Shown: positions 17,065-25,822 of the stretch, in pieces
Layout: each line of letters opens with the position of its first letter
Numbering within the stretch: the stretch's first letter is position 1
DNA from: Streptomyces netropsis
Lineage (GTDB): Bacteria; Actinomycetota; Actinomycetes; Streptomycetales; Streptomycetaceae
Assembly: GCF_014203545.1 (NCBI RefSeq)
Contig: NZ_JACHJG010000007.1
Location: forward strand, 349,432 to 413,431
Reading direction: 5' to 3'
DNA length: 64,000 nucleotides
Translations under genes and position numbers: made by a program
Notes under the pieces: model-generated
What the model was told of the DNA's origin: nothing
Database searches by the model: none
The model's input: the letters and a program-made list of their open reading frames with translations, nothing else

Positions 17065-18330
17065 TCAACCCTCCAGCAACCGCTGCCCCACATACTCGCC
17101 CGGCGCGCAGCCGCCCGGTACGGCGAACAGCCCGCTCGACTCGTGTCGCAGGAACCGCGACAGCCCGTCCCCCCGGTCCAGCTTCCGCTGCACCGGGACG
17201 AACCCCTTCAGGGGATCCGCCTGCCATGCGACGAACAGCAGGCCCGCGTCCGGTGCGCCGTCGTCCAGGAAGCCGTCGTGGTACGAGAACGCCCGGCGCA
17301 GCATGGCCGCGCCCCGGTTGGACTCCGGTGCCGCCACGCGGATGTGCGCGTCGCCCGCGATGGCGAGCGAGCCGTTCGCCTCGACCTTGTTCAGGTCGAC
17401 CGGTGTCGTCTCCGTGCCGCCGGACAGCGGGGCGCCGTCCGACTTGCGGCGGCCTATGACCTTCTCCTGGCGTTCCAGCGAGAGGTGGTCCCAGCTGTCG
17501 AGCAGCATGCGGATGCGCCGGACGACGGCGTAGGAGCCGCCCGCCATCCAGTCGCCGTTCCGGTCCGGCACGAAGACCCGGGTGGCGAAGTCCGGGTCCG
17601 ACGGCTTCGGGTTGTTGGTGCCGTCCATCTGGCCCATCAGGTTGCGGCCGGTCAGCGGGCGCGCGGTCGCGCCGGGAGCCCGGTTGAAGCCGTTCATCTG
17701 CCAGCGGACGCGTGCCGTGCCGGCGGCCTGCTTCTGGAGCAGGCGCAGCGCGTGGAAGGCGACGAACGAGTCGTCGGCGCCGATCTGCACCCACAGGTCG
17801 CCGTCGCTGCGCTTGCGGTCGAGCGCGTCGGCGGTGAAGTCGGGCAGCGGCTCCAGGGCCGCCGGGCGCTCGGCGGTCAGCCCGGTGCGGTCGAAGAAGG
17901 TGCGGCCGAAGCCGAAGGTGACGGTCAGGGAGGACGGACCCGCGTCCAGGGCGATGCCCGTGTCGTCGCCCTTCGGCGCCGTGCCCGCCGCCAGCTCCGC
18001 CGCCGTCGCCGACCAGCGGCGCAGCAGCGCGGCGGCGGCCTTGCGGTCGGCGCCCGGGGCGAGGTCGAAGGCGACGAGGTGGCCGTGCGCCTGCGCGGGC
18101 TCGGCGATGCCGGCCTGGTGTTCGCCGTGGAAGGGCACGGTGGCGGAGCCGACGCCCGCCAGCTCGGCCGGCGTCTCCCGTACGGCCTCGGCACCGAACG
18201 CGCCGGCCGCGCCGCCCGCGACGAGCCCGGCCGCGCCCGCGGCGCCGGCGGTGCCCAGCAGACGGCGGCGGCTGATGCCGTGGTGATCGGCCCGCTTGCT
18301 CTGTTCAGCCTGGTCAGCTTGTTCAGCCAT
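17065..18330 (-). CDS. dtpA: Tat-exported DyP-type haem peroxidase (DtpA/EfeB family)
   Basis: 421 residues. A twin-arginine signal (SRRRLLG at 20-26, then a hydrophobic Ala/Gly stretch) sends the folded protein out. The DyP motif NLMGQMDGTNNPK carries the distal Asp; GDAHIRVAAPESN holds the proximal haem His, and the RRAFSYHDG stretch is also typical. In S. lividans the orthologous DtpA, with Sco and the ECuC chaperone, helps mature the copper oxidase GlxA; the same genes flank it here. Its ATG overlaps the stop of the CopC-CopD gene, so it is the last, coupled gene of the operon. Confidence 0.93.
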   Translation of the reverse strand: MAEQADQAEQSKRADHHGISRRRLLGTAGAAGAAGLVAGGAAGAFGAEAVRETPAELAGVGSATVPFHGEHQAGIAEPAQAHGHLVAFDLAPGADRKAAAALLRRWSATAAELAAGTAPKGDDTGIALDAGPSSLTVTFGFGRTFFDRTGLTAERPAALEPLPDFTADALDRKRSDGDLWVQIGADDSFVAFHALRLLQKQAAGTARVRWQMNGFNRAPGATARPLTGRNLMGQMDGTNNPKPSDPDFATRVFVPDRNGDWMAGGSYAVVRRIRMLLDSWDHLSLERQEKVIGRRKSDGAPLSGGTETTPVDLNKVEANGSLAIAGDAHIRVAAPESNRGAAMLRRAFSYHDGFLDDGAPDAGLLFVAWQADPLKGFVPVQRKLDRGDGLSRFLRHESSGLFAVPGGCAPGEYVGQRLLEG

Positions 18331-20228
18331 CAGTTGATCTTCACGTTCTCGATCTCGGTGACCTGGTCGATGTCGGAGGTCCGGACGGTCAGGGACAGCT
18401 GCCACTCGCCGGCCATGGGCAGCTGGAAGCCGGTGGATTGCCAGCGGCCGCCGGAGCGGCGCTCCAGGGTGGTGCGCAGCGGGCCGATCGCCTTCGCCTT
18501 CTCGGTGAAGGTGACCTCCAGCTCGGGTACGTCCACGGGCCGCCCGGCGGCGTCGGTGACGGCGACGTCGAGGGTGTTGTGGCCGGAGCGCCCGGGGTCG
18601 ACGGTGATCCGAGCCGTGCCGCTCCCGTTCGTCCCGCCGGTGTCGTAGGGGATGCGCACCTCGGCCGGGCCGGTCGCGGCGGGGGCCGCCTCGCCCGACG
18701 CGGCCCGCTGCTGCTCGGTCTCGGCGCGGCCGGGCTGGGTGCCGGTGAGCACGGTGGTGACGGCCAGCAGCACGACCGCCACGGCGGCCTCGGCGCAGAC
18801 CGAACGCCGCAGCCCGCTGCGGTTCTCGTCCGCGTCGCGCTGCCGCTTCCCGGCGGCCTTCTCCAGCGCGGCCCGCTGCCGGGCGAGCTGGGCGGCCCGC
18901 TCGGCGGAGTCGGAGCCGCCGCCCTTGACGGCGGCCGGGACCTTCCGGTCGGCCGGCTTGGCCTTCTTCGGCTCCGGGCCGTCCGTGAGCCCGGCCGTCC
19001 AGCGCCGCGAGAAGTACGCGACGCCGACCAGGACGATCACCAGCCCGGCCTTGACCAGCAGCCACCGGCCGTAGGAGGTGCCGGTGAGCGCGTCCCACGA
19101 GCCGACCTGCCGCCAGGACTGGTAGAGCCCGGTGGCGACCAGCGCGCACACCGACGCGAACGCGAGCCGCGAGAAGCGGACCACGGACGCGCGTCGGAGG
19201 GGTTCGCCGGAGCGCAGGGTGGCCAGCAGCGCGGCCAGCCCGCCGAGCCACACCGCGACCGCCACCAGGTGCAGCACGTCGACCGGCATCGCGAGCCACG
19301 CCTGTATGCCGACCGACGCGTGCTCGGCCATCGCCCACGTCGCCGCCAGCCCGACCGCGACGACGGTGCCGCCGATCCCGAGCCCGTAGGCGACGTCCCG
19401 GCGTTCGCCGCGCGTGCGGTCGTCGTCCTCGCGGGCGTACGAACCGAACAGCACGGCGAGGAAGACGGCCGCGGCGCTCAGCAGCAGCAGCCGCGACAGC
19501 AGTGCCGCCCCCGGCTTGGTGGCCAGCACGTCGCCGAGCAGCGCGAGATCGAGGACGGACCCCATTCCCTTGCCGCTCGTGTACGCGCCCCGCAGCAGCA
19601 ACAGCGCCGCCGTGGAGGCGAAGAGGGTGATCCAGCCGCCGACCGCGATCCGCTGCACGGACCGCGAGGAGCGGCACACGCCCGCGAAGACGCAGCCGCC
19701 GACGAGCAGCACGAACCCGGCGTAGGCCGCGTACCGGCCCGCGCCGTAGAGGACCTCGACCGCCGGATCGACCTCGGTGACGGTGGCCGTGGCCTTCACC
19801 GTCGTCTTCGACGGCGCCCCGATGGAGAAGGTGAAGGCCCCGGCCACCGGGTGGCTGTCCGCCGAGACGGCCTGCCAGGCCACGGTGTACGTGCCGTCCG
19901 CGAGCCCGGCGCGCAGCGTGACGGCCGCGGAGTCGGACTTGCCGTCCACGTGCTCGGGACCGCCCTGCTCGACCCGCTCGCCGCCGGGGTCGAGGACCCG
20001 TATCGAGTCGGTGTTGAGCAGCACCCCCTCGGAGAAGCGGAGCGTGATCCGCTGCGGCGCCGTCTTGACCACCGAGCCGTTGGCGGGGTCGGTGGAGGTG
20101 AGCGCGGCGTGCGCCGACGCGGGGGTGGCGCCGAAGCCGAGCGCGCACAGCAGGGCGGCGAGCAGGGTGCCCAGGACGGGCAGTACCCGCCTGGCGGTCG
20201 GTGTGGTCAGGGCGGTCGGGGTCGTCAT
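18330..20228 (-). CDS. CopC-CopD fusion copper resistance/transport protein (YcnJ type)
   Basis: 632 residues. A signal peptide ends at ASAHAALTSTDP, leaving the N-terminal His that CopC uses for Cu(II). The CopC domain spans about 40-135. About eight membrane spans of a CopD domain follow (roughly 165-430), then a charged cytoplasmic stretch, one more span near 495 and an exported C-terminal beta domain of about 110 residues ending TEIENVKIN. YcnJ-type fusions import copper. The extra C-terminal domain resembles the FixH/YtkA-like region seen in streptomycete homologues. Between the PCuAC and DyP genes with minimal gaps. Confidence 0.92.
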   Translation of the reverse strand: MTTPTALTTPTARRVLPVLGTLLAALLCALGFGATPASAHAALTSTDPANGSVVKTAPQRITLRFSEGVLLNTDSIRVLDPGGERVEQGGPEHVDGKSDSAAVTLRAGLADGTYTVAWQAVSADSHPVAGAFTFSIGAPSKTTVKATATVTEVDPAVEVLYGAGRYAAYAGFVLLVGGCVFAGVCRSSRSVQRIAVGGWITLFASTAALLLLRGAYTSGKGMGSVLDLALLGDVLATKPGAALLSRLLLLSAAAVFLAVLFGSYAREDDDRTRGERRDVAYGLGIGGTVVAVGLAATWAMAEHASVGIQAWLAMPVDVLHLVAVAVWLGGLAALLATLRSGEPLRRASVVRFSRLAFASVCALVATGLYQSWRQVGSWDALTGTSYGRWLLVKAGLVIVLVGVAYFSRRWTAGLTDGPEPKKAKPADRKVPAAVKGGGSDSAERAAQLARQRAALEKAAGKRQRDADENRSGLRRSVCAEAAVAVVLLAVTTVLTGTQPGRAETEQQRAASGEAAPAATGPAEVRIPYDTGGTNGSGTARITVDPGRSGHNTLDVAVTDAAGRPVDVPELEVTFTEKAKAIGPLRTTLERRSGGRWQSTGFQLPMAGEWQLSLTVRTSDIDQVTEIENVKIN

Positions 20229-20234
20229 CGCACG

Positions 20235-20714
20235 TCAGTCCTTGGGACGGAAGGTCGCGGTCTCGACCGGCACCTTGATCTTGACGGGTGCCGACGTGGC
20301 GAAGTGCAGGGTGAATTCGATCCGCTCGCCCACCTTGGGCTTGTGGTCGAGCTTGCCGAGCATGAGGTGGGTGCCGCCGCGGGCGAGCGTCAGCTTCCCG
20401 TTCGCGGGCACGTCCAGCTTCGTCGCGTGCTTCATCGCCGTGCCCTCGGTGGTGTGCATGGTGATGTCGCGCGAGAGCGGGCTGGTGACGGACGTGAGCT
20501 GGTCGGCCTTGCCGCCGTCGTTGGTGACGGTGAGGTAGGCGGCGGCCATGTCGGTCATGGCGGGCTGCGGCAGGTAGGCGCCGCTGACGGACAGCTTCGC
20601 CGTGTCGCGGGCCAGGGCGTTCTTCTCCGACTGGCACCCGGTGACCAGCAGCAGACCCCCGGCGAGCACGAGGGGCAGGACGGCGGCGGTGGCGGCGGTG
20701 GACTTGGCGATCAC
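20235..20714 (-). CDS. ecuC: Extracellular copper chaperone, PCuAC domain lipoprotein
   Basis: 159 residues. Lipobox LLLVTGC with Cys27, then a PCuAC domain with the metal-binding set MHTTEGTAMKH and later THLMLGKL (the H-M-x10-M-x21-H-x-M pattern). It passes Cu(I) to Sco in assembly of extracellular copper enzymes. The GTG overlaps the stop of sco (GTGA), so the two are translationally coupled. The symbol follows the S. lividans naming from memory. Confidence 0.9.
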   Translation of the reverse strand: MIAKSTAATAAVLPLVLAGGLLLVTGCQSEKNALARDTAKLSVSGAYLPQPAMTDMAAAYLTVTNDGGKADQLTSVTSPLSRDITMHTTEGTAMKHATKLDVPANGKLTLARGGTHLMLGKLDHKPKVGERIEFTLHFATSAPVKIKVPVETATFRPKD

Positions 20715-21379
20715 GGGTTCTCCCCCTTGATGATCTTGGGAAGATCCTTGGTGTATTCGGCTGCCGTGGTCGTGGTCGTGTACAGCCAGTGGGCCGCGTC
20801 GTCCTTCGGCGAGAAGCCGATGACCTGGGCGCCGTGGTTGACGGTGATGGAGCCGTCCTTCTCCTTCTTCGGCTTCTCCACCAGGATGCCGAGCGGCTTG
20901 GCCGCGGCCTGGATGGTGTCGAAGCCGCCGGTCAGGCCCACGATGTCCTGCCCGCCCTGCGCGTCGAGCCACTCCCGCATCCGCTTGGGGGTGTCCCGCT
21001 CGGGGTCGGTGGTGACGAAGACGACCTGGAGCTTCTCCTGGTCGGCCTTGGACAGCTTCTTCTCCGCGCTCGCGATGTCGGCGACCACGGTCGAGCAGAC
21101 GTCGGGGCAGTAGGTGTAGCCGAAGTAGAGGAGTACGGGCCTGCCCTTGGTCTCCTTGAGCAGCTCGTACTTCTTGCCCGACGTGTCGTCGAGGACCAGG
21201 TCGGGCTTGGCCTTCGGGTTGTCGAGGACGATGGCGGCCTTCTTCTTGGGCTCCGCGGACACGTCGGCCGCGGCCTCGTTGCCCTTGCCGGTCTCGTCGG
21301 AGCCCCCGCCACCGTCACAGGCGGTCAGGGTGAGCGCGGCGGCGGTTGCCAGCGCCGCGCCCAGGATCTTGGTGCGCAT
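20711..21379 (-). CDS. sco: Sco/SenC copper chaperone lipoprotein
   Basis: 222 residues. Lipobox LTAC with Cys21. Thioredoxin-fold domain with the Cu ligands Cys91 and Cys95 (YCPDVC) and His182 (VNHGAQ), all intact. Sco proteins load copper into cytochrome oxidase CuA, and in streptomycetes also into the GlxA oxidase. Directly upstream of and coupled to the PCuAC chaperone. Confidence 0.95.
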   Translation of the reverse strand: MRTKILGAALATAAALTLTACDGGGGSDETGKGNEAAADVSAEPKKKAAIVLDNPKAKPDLVLDDTSGKKYELLKETKGRPVLLYFGYTYCPDVCSTVVADIASAEKKLSKADQEKLQVVFVTTDPERDTPKRMREWLDAQGGQDIVGLTGGFDTIQAAAKPLGILVEKPKKEKDGSITVNHGAQVIGFSPKDDAAHWLYTTTTTAAEYTKDLPKIIKGENP

Positions 21380-21481
21380 GGAGTTCTTCTCCGGGGTCGG
21401 TCTGGGATGCGGGGCGGCGGGCGGTACGGGCCGCCGCCCCGGTCGTTTCCGTCAGACGGTCACGTGGTGGGCGAGCCTGGC

Positions 21482-22240
21482 TCAGGCGTTGCGACGGCGC
21501 CCGGCGACGATGCCGAAGGCGACACCGGCCACGCCGACGACGATGCCGGCGACGCCGAGCACCCGGGCGGTGGTGTCGGACGCGTCCTTGTCACCGGAGT
21601 CGGAGGCCTCGTCCTGGCCGGCGTCGGCCTTGTCGTCCTTCGCGTCGCTGTTCTTGTCGCCCTTGGCGTCCTTGTCGTGGTGGTCGGGCGACGTCTTCTC
21701 GACGAGCTTGAGGGTCGGCGCCGGGTGCTCGGCCTCGTGCCCGCCCGGCTTGGACGGGTCGATCCAGCGCACGACGTCGTCGTCGGAGTAGGTCTGGAGC
21801 GCCTTGAAGACCAGCTCGTCGGCGTCGGTGGGCAGCTGGCCGACCGACAGCGGGAACTGCTGGAACTGGCCCGGCTCGATCTTGCCGCCCGACCAGGTGA
21901 CCTTGGTGACGGCCTCGGTGATCGTCTTGCCGTGCGACTGGATCGGCTTGTCGAGCTTGGACTTCTCGACCTTCACGTCCCAGCCCGGGACGGGCTGCGG
22001 CATCACGGACGACAGCGGGTGCTTCGGGTCGAGGGTGACCTCCAGCTTGACCGTCGAGGCGTCGTCCTTCTCGTTCGGCACCTTGATGGCGATGGTGCCG
22101 TAGCCGCCCTTCTCGGCGGTGCCCGGGATGCTCACGTGCGCGGAGGCGGGGCCGGCGAGCAGCAGCACGGTGCCGGCGGCGACGGAGCCGACGAGGGGGA
22201 GGCGGCGGAGACGACGAAGAGAAGGGGTCTTGGCGTTCAT
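21482..22240 (-). CDS. YcnI-like copper-associated protein (DUF1775)
   Basis: 252 residues. The signal peptide is cleaved before HVSIPGTAEKGGYGTIAIKVPNE; the new N-terminal His (with a conserved Trp in VPGWDVKVEKSK) forms the Cu(II) site known for YcnI. The DUF1775 beta-sandwich is followed by a 45-residue Lys/Asp-rich linker and a C-terminal membrane span ending RRRNA, so the protein is surface-anchored. Part of the copper operon, 102 bp upstream of sco. Confidence 0.92.
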   Translation of the reverse strand: MNAKTPSLRRLRRLPLVGSVAAGTVLLLAGPASAHVSIPGTAEKGGYGTIAIKVPNEKDDASTVKLEVTLDPKHPLSSVMPQPVPGWDVKVEKSKLDKPIQSHGKTITEAVTKVTWSGGKIEPGQFQQFPLSVGQLPTDADELVFKALQTYSDDDVVRWIDPSKPGGHEAEHPAPTLKLVEKTSPDHHDKDAKGDKNSDAKDDKADAGQDEASDSGDKDASDTTARVLGVAGIVVGVAGVAFGIVAGRRRNA

Positions 22241-22340
22241 GGGGATACTCCACAGGCAGGTGGGGACGGAGAGGGTGATGGCGCGCGTGCGGCGCCAGCG
22301 CGACCGCCCTCCCGTCCGAATGCCGGAGTGCGTCGCGTGG

Positions 22341-23144
22341 TCAGGCCGCGAGGTCGAAGCGCGGCGGTCCCCGCCTGATCACGAAGTGCTGGAGCGCGGG
22401 CTCGGTCGCCGGACGCTCCTCGTCCCCGAACGCCCGCCGGACGGCGGTCACCGGCCGGCGGACCACCTGGGCGCCCATGGCCCGGACGAGCACGAGCGCG
22501 GCGCGCAGCGCCCCGACGAGCGTGACCTCGGCGACCTCCCGCGCCGACCGCTGCGACAGCCGCACCAGACGCCACAGCGCCTGGTCGCCGCGGCGCAGCA
22601 GCCAGCCCGCGGCCAGCGCCGCGAGCAGATGGCCGAGCAGCATCGGCAGCGAGGGCGGCAGCAGGTGAGCCAGCGGGGAGCCGCCGGTGGCGGGGGCGTC
22701 CATCGGCGCGGTCATGACCATGCGCGACGGGTGGACGGCGGGGTCGAGCCCGGCGTCGGTGATGACGCGGCGCGCGTCGGTGCCGGACAGCGGGTGGGAC
22801 TGGTTGCAGATCAGCTGGGCGGCGAAGCTGATCAGCCGCCCCTCGCCCCCCGCCTGCTCGCGGGTGACCGTCGCGCCCTGCTGCCCGAGCCCGAAGAGGG
22901 TGTGCAGCGCGAGCTGGCCCACGGCCAGTCCGGCCGCGATGCCCGGCAGCGAACGCTCCCGCCCGGCCAGCGGCACGGCGATCGCGAGGACGACGAGGAA
23001 GCCCGCGCCCAGCGTCCACAGCGGCACGCTCGCACAGGAGGCCAGCACATGCCCGCCCGCGGACAGCAGAACACAGACCGCGGTGAACACCGCGGCCCGG
23101 AGCAGTCGCAGATCGGCGCCGACGCGCGCGACGGGGTGAGGCAT
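22341..23144 (-). CDS. Integral membrane protein heading the copper operon
   Basis: 267 residues, about five or six hydrophobic segments in the first 200 residues (AAVFTAVCVLLSAGGHVLAS, LWTLGAGFLVVLAIAVPLAG and others). A His/Met-rich loop (HPLSG, HPSRMVMTAPMD) between spans could touch copper. The C-terminal 70 residues are basic and cytoplasmic. I do not recognise a named family; it is conserved beside copper genes in streptomycetes as far as I recall. The first gene of the leftward copper operon by position. Confidence 0.75.
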   Translation of the reverse strand: MPHPVARVGADLRLLRAAVFTAVCVLLSAGGHVLASCASVPLWTLGAGFLVVLAIAVPLAGRERSLPGIAAGLAVGQLALHTLFGLGQQGATVTREQAGGEGRLISFAAQLICNQSHPLSGTDARRVITDAGLDPAVHPSRMVMTAPMDAPATGGSPLAHLLPPSLPMLLGHLLAALAAGWLLRRGDQALWRLVRLSQRSAREVAEVTLVGALRAALVLVRAMGAQVVRRPVTAVRRAFGDEERPATEPALQHFVIRRGPPRFDLAA

Positions 23145-23367
23145 GGCTGCGCCATCATCCCACCGCCCTTACCCCATACCTACGGCAGGGGTCGGGCCTT
23201 TCGCGCCGAGAACGCGCTCCGGCGTGCGCCGGTGGTCGTCTCATATACACCGGTGCACCGCCACGCCGCGTCGTCCGAATGAGCGGACTCACACACTCCG
23301 GAGGCTTACGAGCCCCCGCCCCTGGCTATACGTATCGGTATGTCGAGCCGCAGCCAGGAGGCTGAGC

Positions 23368-23844
23368 ATGAGCATTTGGTGGTCACTCCACTTGCGGCGC
23401 GAAGCTGCGAGCGTTCCGCTCGCCCGGCGACTTCTGATCGGCACCATGGAGACGGCCGGGGTCGACCCCGAAATCTCGTACGACCTCTCGGTGGCCCTGA
23501 GCGAAGCGTGTGCGAACGCCGTGGAGCACGGCGGTGACGCTTCCACGGACTACCGCGTCACCGCCTTCATCGACGGCGACACCTGCCGCATCGAGGTGAC
23601 CGATTCGGGCCCCGGCTTCGCCGACCGCCCCCGCGAACCCCGCCGCACCAAGCGGCACCTCCCCCCACCGCAGACGAAGACCCCGGCCCCGGCTCACGAG
23701 GAGCACGGCCGGGGTCTCTTCCTGATCGAGTCCCTCACCGACCACGTCCGCGTGCGCAACCGGCCGGGCCGGCCGGGCGCCGTGGTCAGCTTCGACAAGA
23801 TCCTCAAATGGAGAGAGGGCGCGGCCCTCCTCCGGGCGTCGTGA
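23368..23844 (+). CDS. HATPase_c anti-sigma factor-type serine kinase
   Basis: 158 residues. N box EACANAVEHG, G1 box DSGPGF and G2 box GRGLFLIESLTDHV define the RsbW/SpoIIAB-like fold. Streptomycetes carry dozens of such kinases that bind SigB-type sigma factors or anti-anti-sigma proteins. CCAGGAGG stands just upstream of the ATG. Divergent from the copper operon; no partner sigma or anti-anti-sigma gene is adjacent. Confidence 0.9.
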   Translation: MSIWWSLHLRREAASVPLARRLLIGTMETAGVDPEISYDLSVALSEACANAVEHGGDASTDYRVTAFIDGDTCRIEVTDSGPGFADRPREPRRTKRHLPPPQTKTPAPAHEEHGRGLFLIESLTDHVRVRNRPGRPGAVVSFDKILKWREGAALLRAS

Positions 23845-24359
23845 CCGACCCCGGCCTCTGAGCGTCCGGGCAGGCCTGAATTCAGCCCGTCCGGCGTTTG
23901 AGGACGCGCTCGCCGGGCGCTCGCCGGGCGCAGCCGGCACCGGCCCGCTCGCGCGGGGCGAAGCCGCACCCCGTGCCGACGGCCACCCCGCCGAGGGGGC
24001 CGTGGTCCCGGCGGCAGCCGAACCGCGGGCATGGTTTCAGCCCGTCCGGCGTTTGAGGACGCGCCCGCATGGCGCCCGCATGACGCCCGCACGGCGCAGC
24101 CGGTACCGGTCCCCTCACGCAGGCGAAGCCGCAGCCGTGTCGACGGCACCGCGCCGAGAAGGGCATGGTCCCGGCGGCAGCCGAACCGCTGCTGAACCGA
24201 TGAGCCGCCGCCCGGCCAGGGCCTTGCATCAAGCTGCACCGCGCCGCGGCGAAGGCTGCAACAAGCTGACATCAAAGTGCATGGAGAGCGGCCGCGCCCG
24301 CTGGCAATCTTTTCTCGTACCCAGAAACGGGTCGGGGAAAAAAACAGCCAGGGGGAATC
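23845..24359. repeat. Gene-free 515 bp with a roughly 155-bp imperfect tandem duplication
   Basis: Copy 1 (about 23883-24030) and copy 2 (about 24038-24190) each begin with the dispersed element in reverse orientation (CAGCCCGTCCGGCG, then TTTGAGGACGCG) and run through CGCAGCCGG(C/T)ACCGG, GGCGAAGCCGCA, and a shared end CATGGTTT/CATGGTCCCGGCGGCAGCC. No reading frame looks real. The last 60 bp before 24360 (AATCTTTTCTCG, then an A-tract) is AT-rich and probably holds the promoter of the small secreted protein. Confidence 0.7.
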
Positions 24360-24605
24360 ATGAAGAAGGCAATCCGCAACGCGACCGTCGCTCTCGTCAT
24401 CACCGCCGGAATCACCGCGGGAACGACCGGGATCGCGGCCGCGAGCACCGCTGAGAACACCACTCACCACACCGCCGCTTCGTCGATTCCCGCTGAGCCG
24501 GTTCCCGCCGAGCAGACGCTGCACCAGGTCAAGAAGATTGTCGCCGACGTCAAGCCGGTCAACGGCTGGCAGGTCAATGGCTGGCAGGTCAACGGCTGGC
24601 AGTAG
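24360..24605 (+). CDS. Small secreted protein ending in three VNGWQ repeats
   Basis: 81 residues. MKK start, a Sec signal peptide (cleavage likely after GIAAAS or shortly beyond), a Thr/His/Ala spacer, then HQVKKIVADVKP and three perfect VNGWQ units at the C-terminus, encoded by 15-nt tandem repeats. AGGGGGAATC precedes the ATG, a strong ribosome site. No family recognised. It lies 89 bp upstream of the lanthipeptide kinase on the same strand, but has no Cys and looks like an exported protein rather than a lanthipeptide precursor. It could be a cell-surface or signalling peptide linked to the cluster. Confidence 0.75.
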   Translation: MKKAIRNATVALVITAGITAGTTGIAAASTAENTTHHTAASSIPAEPVPAEQTLHQVKKIVADVKPVNGWQVNGWQVNGWQ

Positions 24606-24694
24606 ACATCGCCCGGAAGACGAAGTGTCGGCGGCGATATCCACCCGGTGCGCATCACTCTGCGCCCCGCATTCTGTGAGGGTCACGAAAAGTC

Positions 24695-25822
24695 ATGGCA
24701 GTGAAGAACGCGGCGGCGGAAATACCCGCGTACAAGCCGCGCGATCTCGATGAGTATCCGGCGGTGGACGCCCTCCTGGAGAGACTGGGCCTCGGCCCCT
24801 ACCTCCGGGACACGCTCTCGGCGCCCGTCGGGCGCAACGACTGCTGGGCCGGCGAGACGGCCGGCGGGGGCAAGGCCTTCGTCAAGCACCTGGTCGGGCC
24901 CGAGCCGGATGTGAAGGCGCGGATGCGGCGGCTGAAGGCGTTCGAGCAGTGCTCGGCGGCGATGCCCAGCTCGGCCCTGCGGGGCCCGCGGTTCCTCGGG
25001 TTCGACGAGGAAGCGGATCTGGTGGCCTTCGAGTACGTCGAGGGCGCGCGCAACGGCGCGGAGCTGATGGTCGACGAGACCTTCGACGCCGCCCTCGCGG
25101 GCCGGGTCGGCCGGGCGATCGGACTGCTGCACGAGGCACGTCCGCCCGGCTGGGAGGACTTCGACGCCTCACCGCCGTCCCAGCCGTCCGTGCGACTCCT
25201 CCACGGCATTCCGCTGCCCATGTTCGAGAATTTCAGCTTCGGCGAGGTCCAGAGCTGGCAGCTCATGCAGCAGGACGAGCAGCTGGTCAAGGCCATCGAG
25301 GTGCTCCGGGAAAAGGAGCGGGCGGCGCCGAAGGTGCCCTCGCACTGCGATCTGCGGGTCGACCAGTTCCTGGTGAGCGACGAAGAATTCCATGTCACGG
25401 ACTGGGAGGAATTCCGGCTGGCGGACCCGGCCCGCGATGTGGGTGCCTTCGCCGGGGAATGGCTCTACCGTTCCGTGCTCGACATCGTCACCGACCGTGG
25501 CGACGGCGACAACGCCTTCCTCGACGTCGAACTCACGCATGAAATCGTCATCGAGCGCGGCGTCCAAAAGATGGAGCGACTGCTCCCGCTGGTCCGGGAA
25601 TTCTGGCGGGGATATCGCGAGGTGCGCCCCGTCGTGGACGAGGGACTCGCCCACCGGGCCACCGCGTTCGCCGGCTGGCACCTGCTGGACCGGTTGATGG
25701 CCAGCTCGCAGAAGAGCGCCCGCCTGTCGGGCATCGAGCGCGCCGCCGCCGGCATCGGCCGGGCGGCCCTGCTGACGCCGCACAAGTTCGCCGCGACCTT
25801 GGGATTCGAGGAGACGACATGA
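24695..25822 (+). CDS. Class V lanthipeptide kinase (LanK-type, APH fold)
   Basis: 375 residues with an aminoglycoside-phosphotransferase fold: catalytic loop SHCDLRVDQFLV (His217, Asp219) and metal-binding VTDWEEF (Asp236). In class V lanthipeptides (lexapeptide LxmK, pristinin SprPT) this kinase phosphorylates Ser/Thr of the precursor before elimination. Evidence for that role is context: a HopA1 gene overlaps its stop (ATGA) and three precursor genes follow. First modification gene of the cluster; the ribosome site is weak (GAGGG 14 nt upstream). Confidence 0.88.
   Translation: MAVKNAAAEIPAYKPRDLDEYPAVDALLERLGLGPYLRDTLSAPVGRNDCWAGETAGGGKAFVKHLVGPEPDVKARMRRLKAFEQCSAAMPSSALRGPRFLGFDEEADLVAFEYVEGARNGAELMVDETFDAALAGRVGRAIGLLHEARPPGWEDFDASPPSQPSVRLLHGIPLPMFENFSFGEVQSWQLMQQDEQLVKAIEVLREKERAAPKVPSHCDLRVDQFLVSDEEFHVTDWEEFRLADPARDVGAFAGEWLYRSVLDIVTDRGDGDNAFLDVELTHEIVIERGVQKMERLLPLVREFWRGYREVRPVVDEGLAHRATAFAGWHLLDRLMASSQKSARLSGIERAAAGIGRAALLTPHKFAATLGFEETT

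Noticed and set aside
17065..20637. A 1190-codon open frame on the minus strand
   Set aside because: Only its last third (from 18330) encodes a real protein, the DyP peroxidase. The upstream part is an out-of-frame reading of the CopC-CopD and chaperone genes, rich in Arg/Gly/Ala.
24360..24605. VNGWQ protein as a fourth lanthipeptide precursor
   Set aside because: It has a Sec signal peptide, no Cys, and lacks the YDAY..ELN leader.
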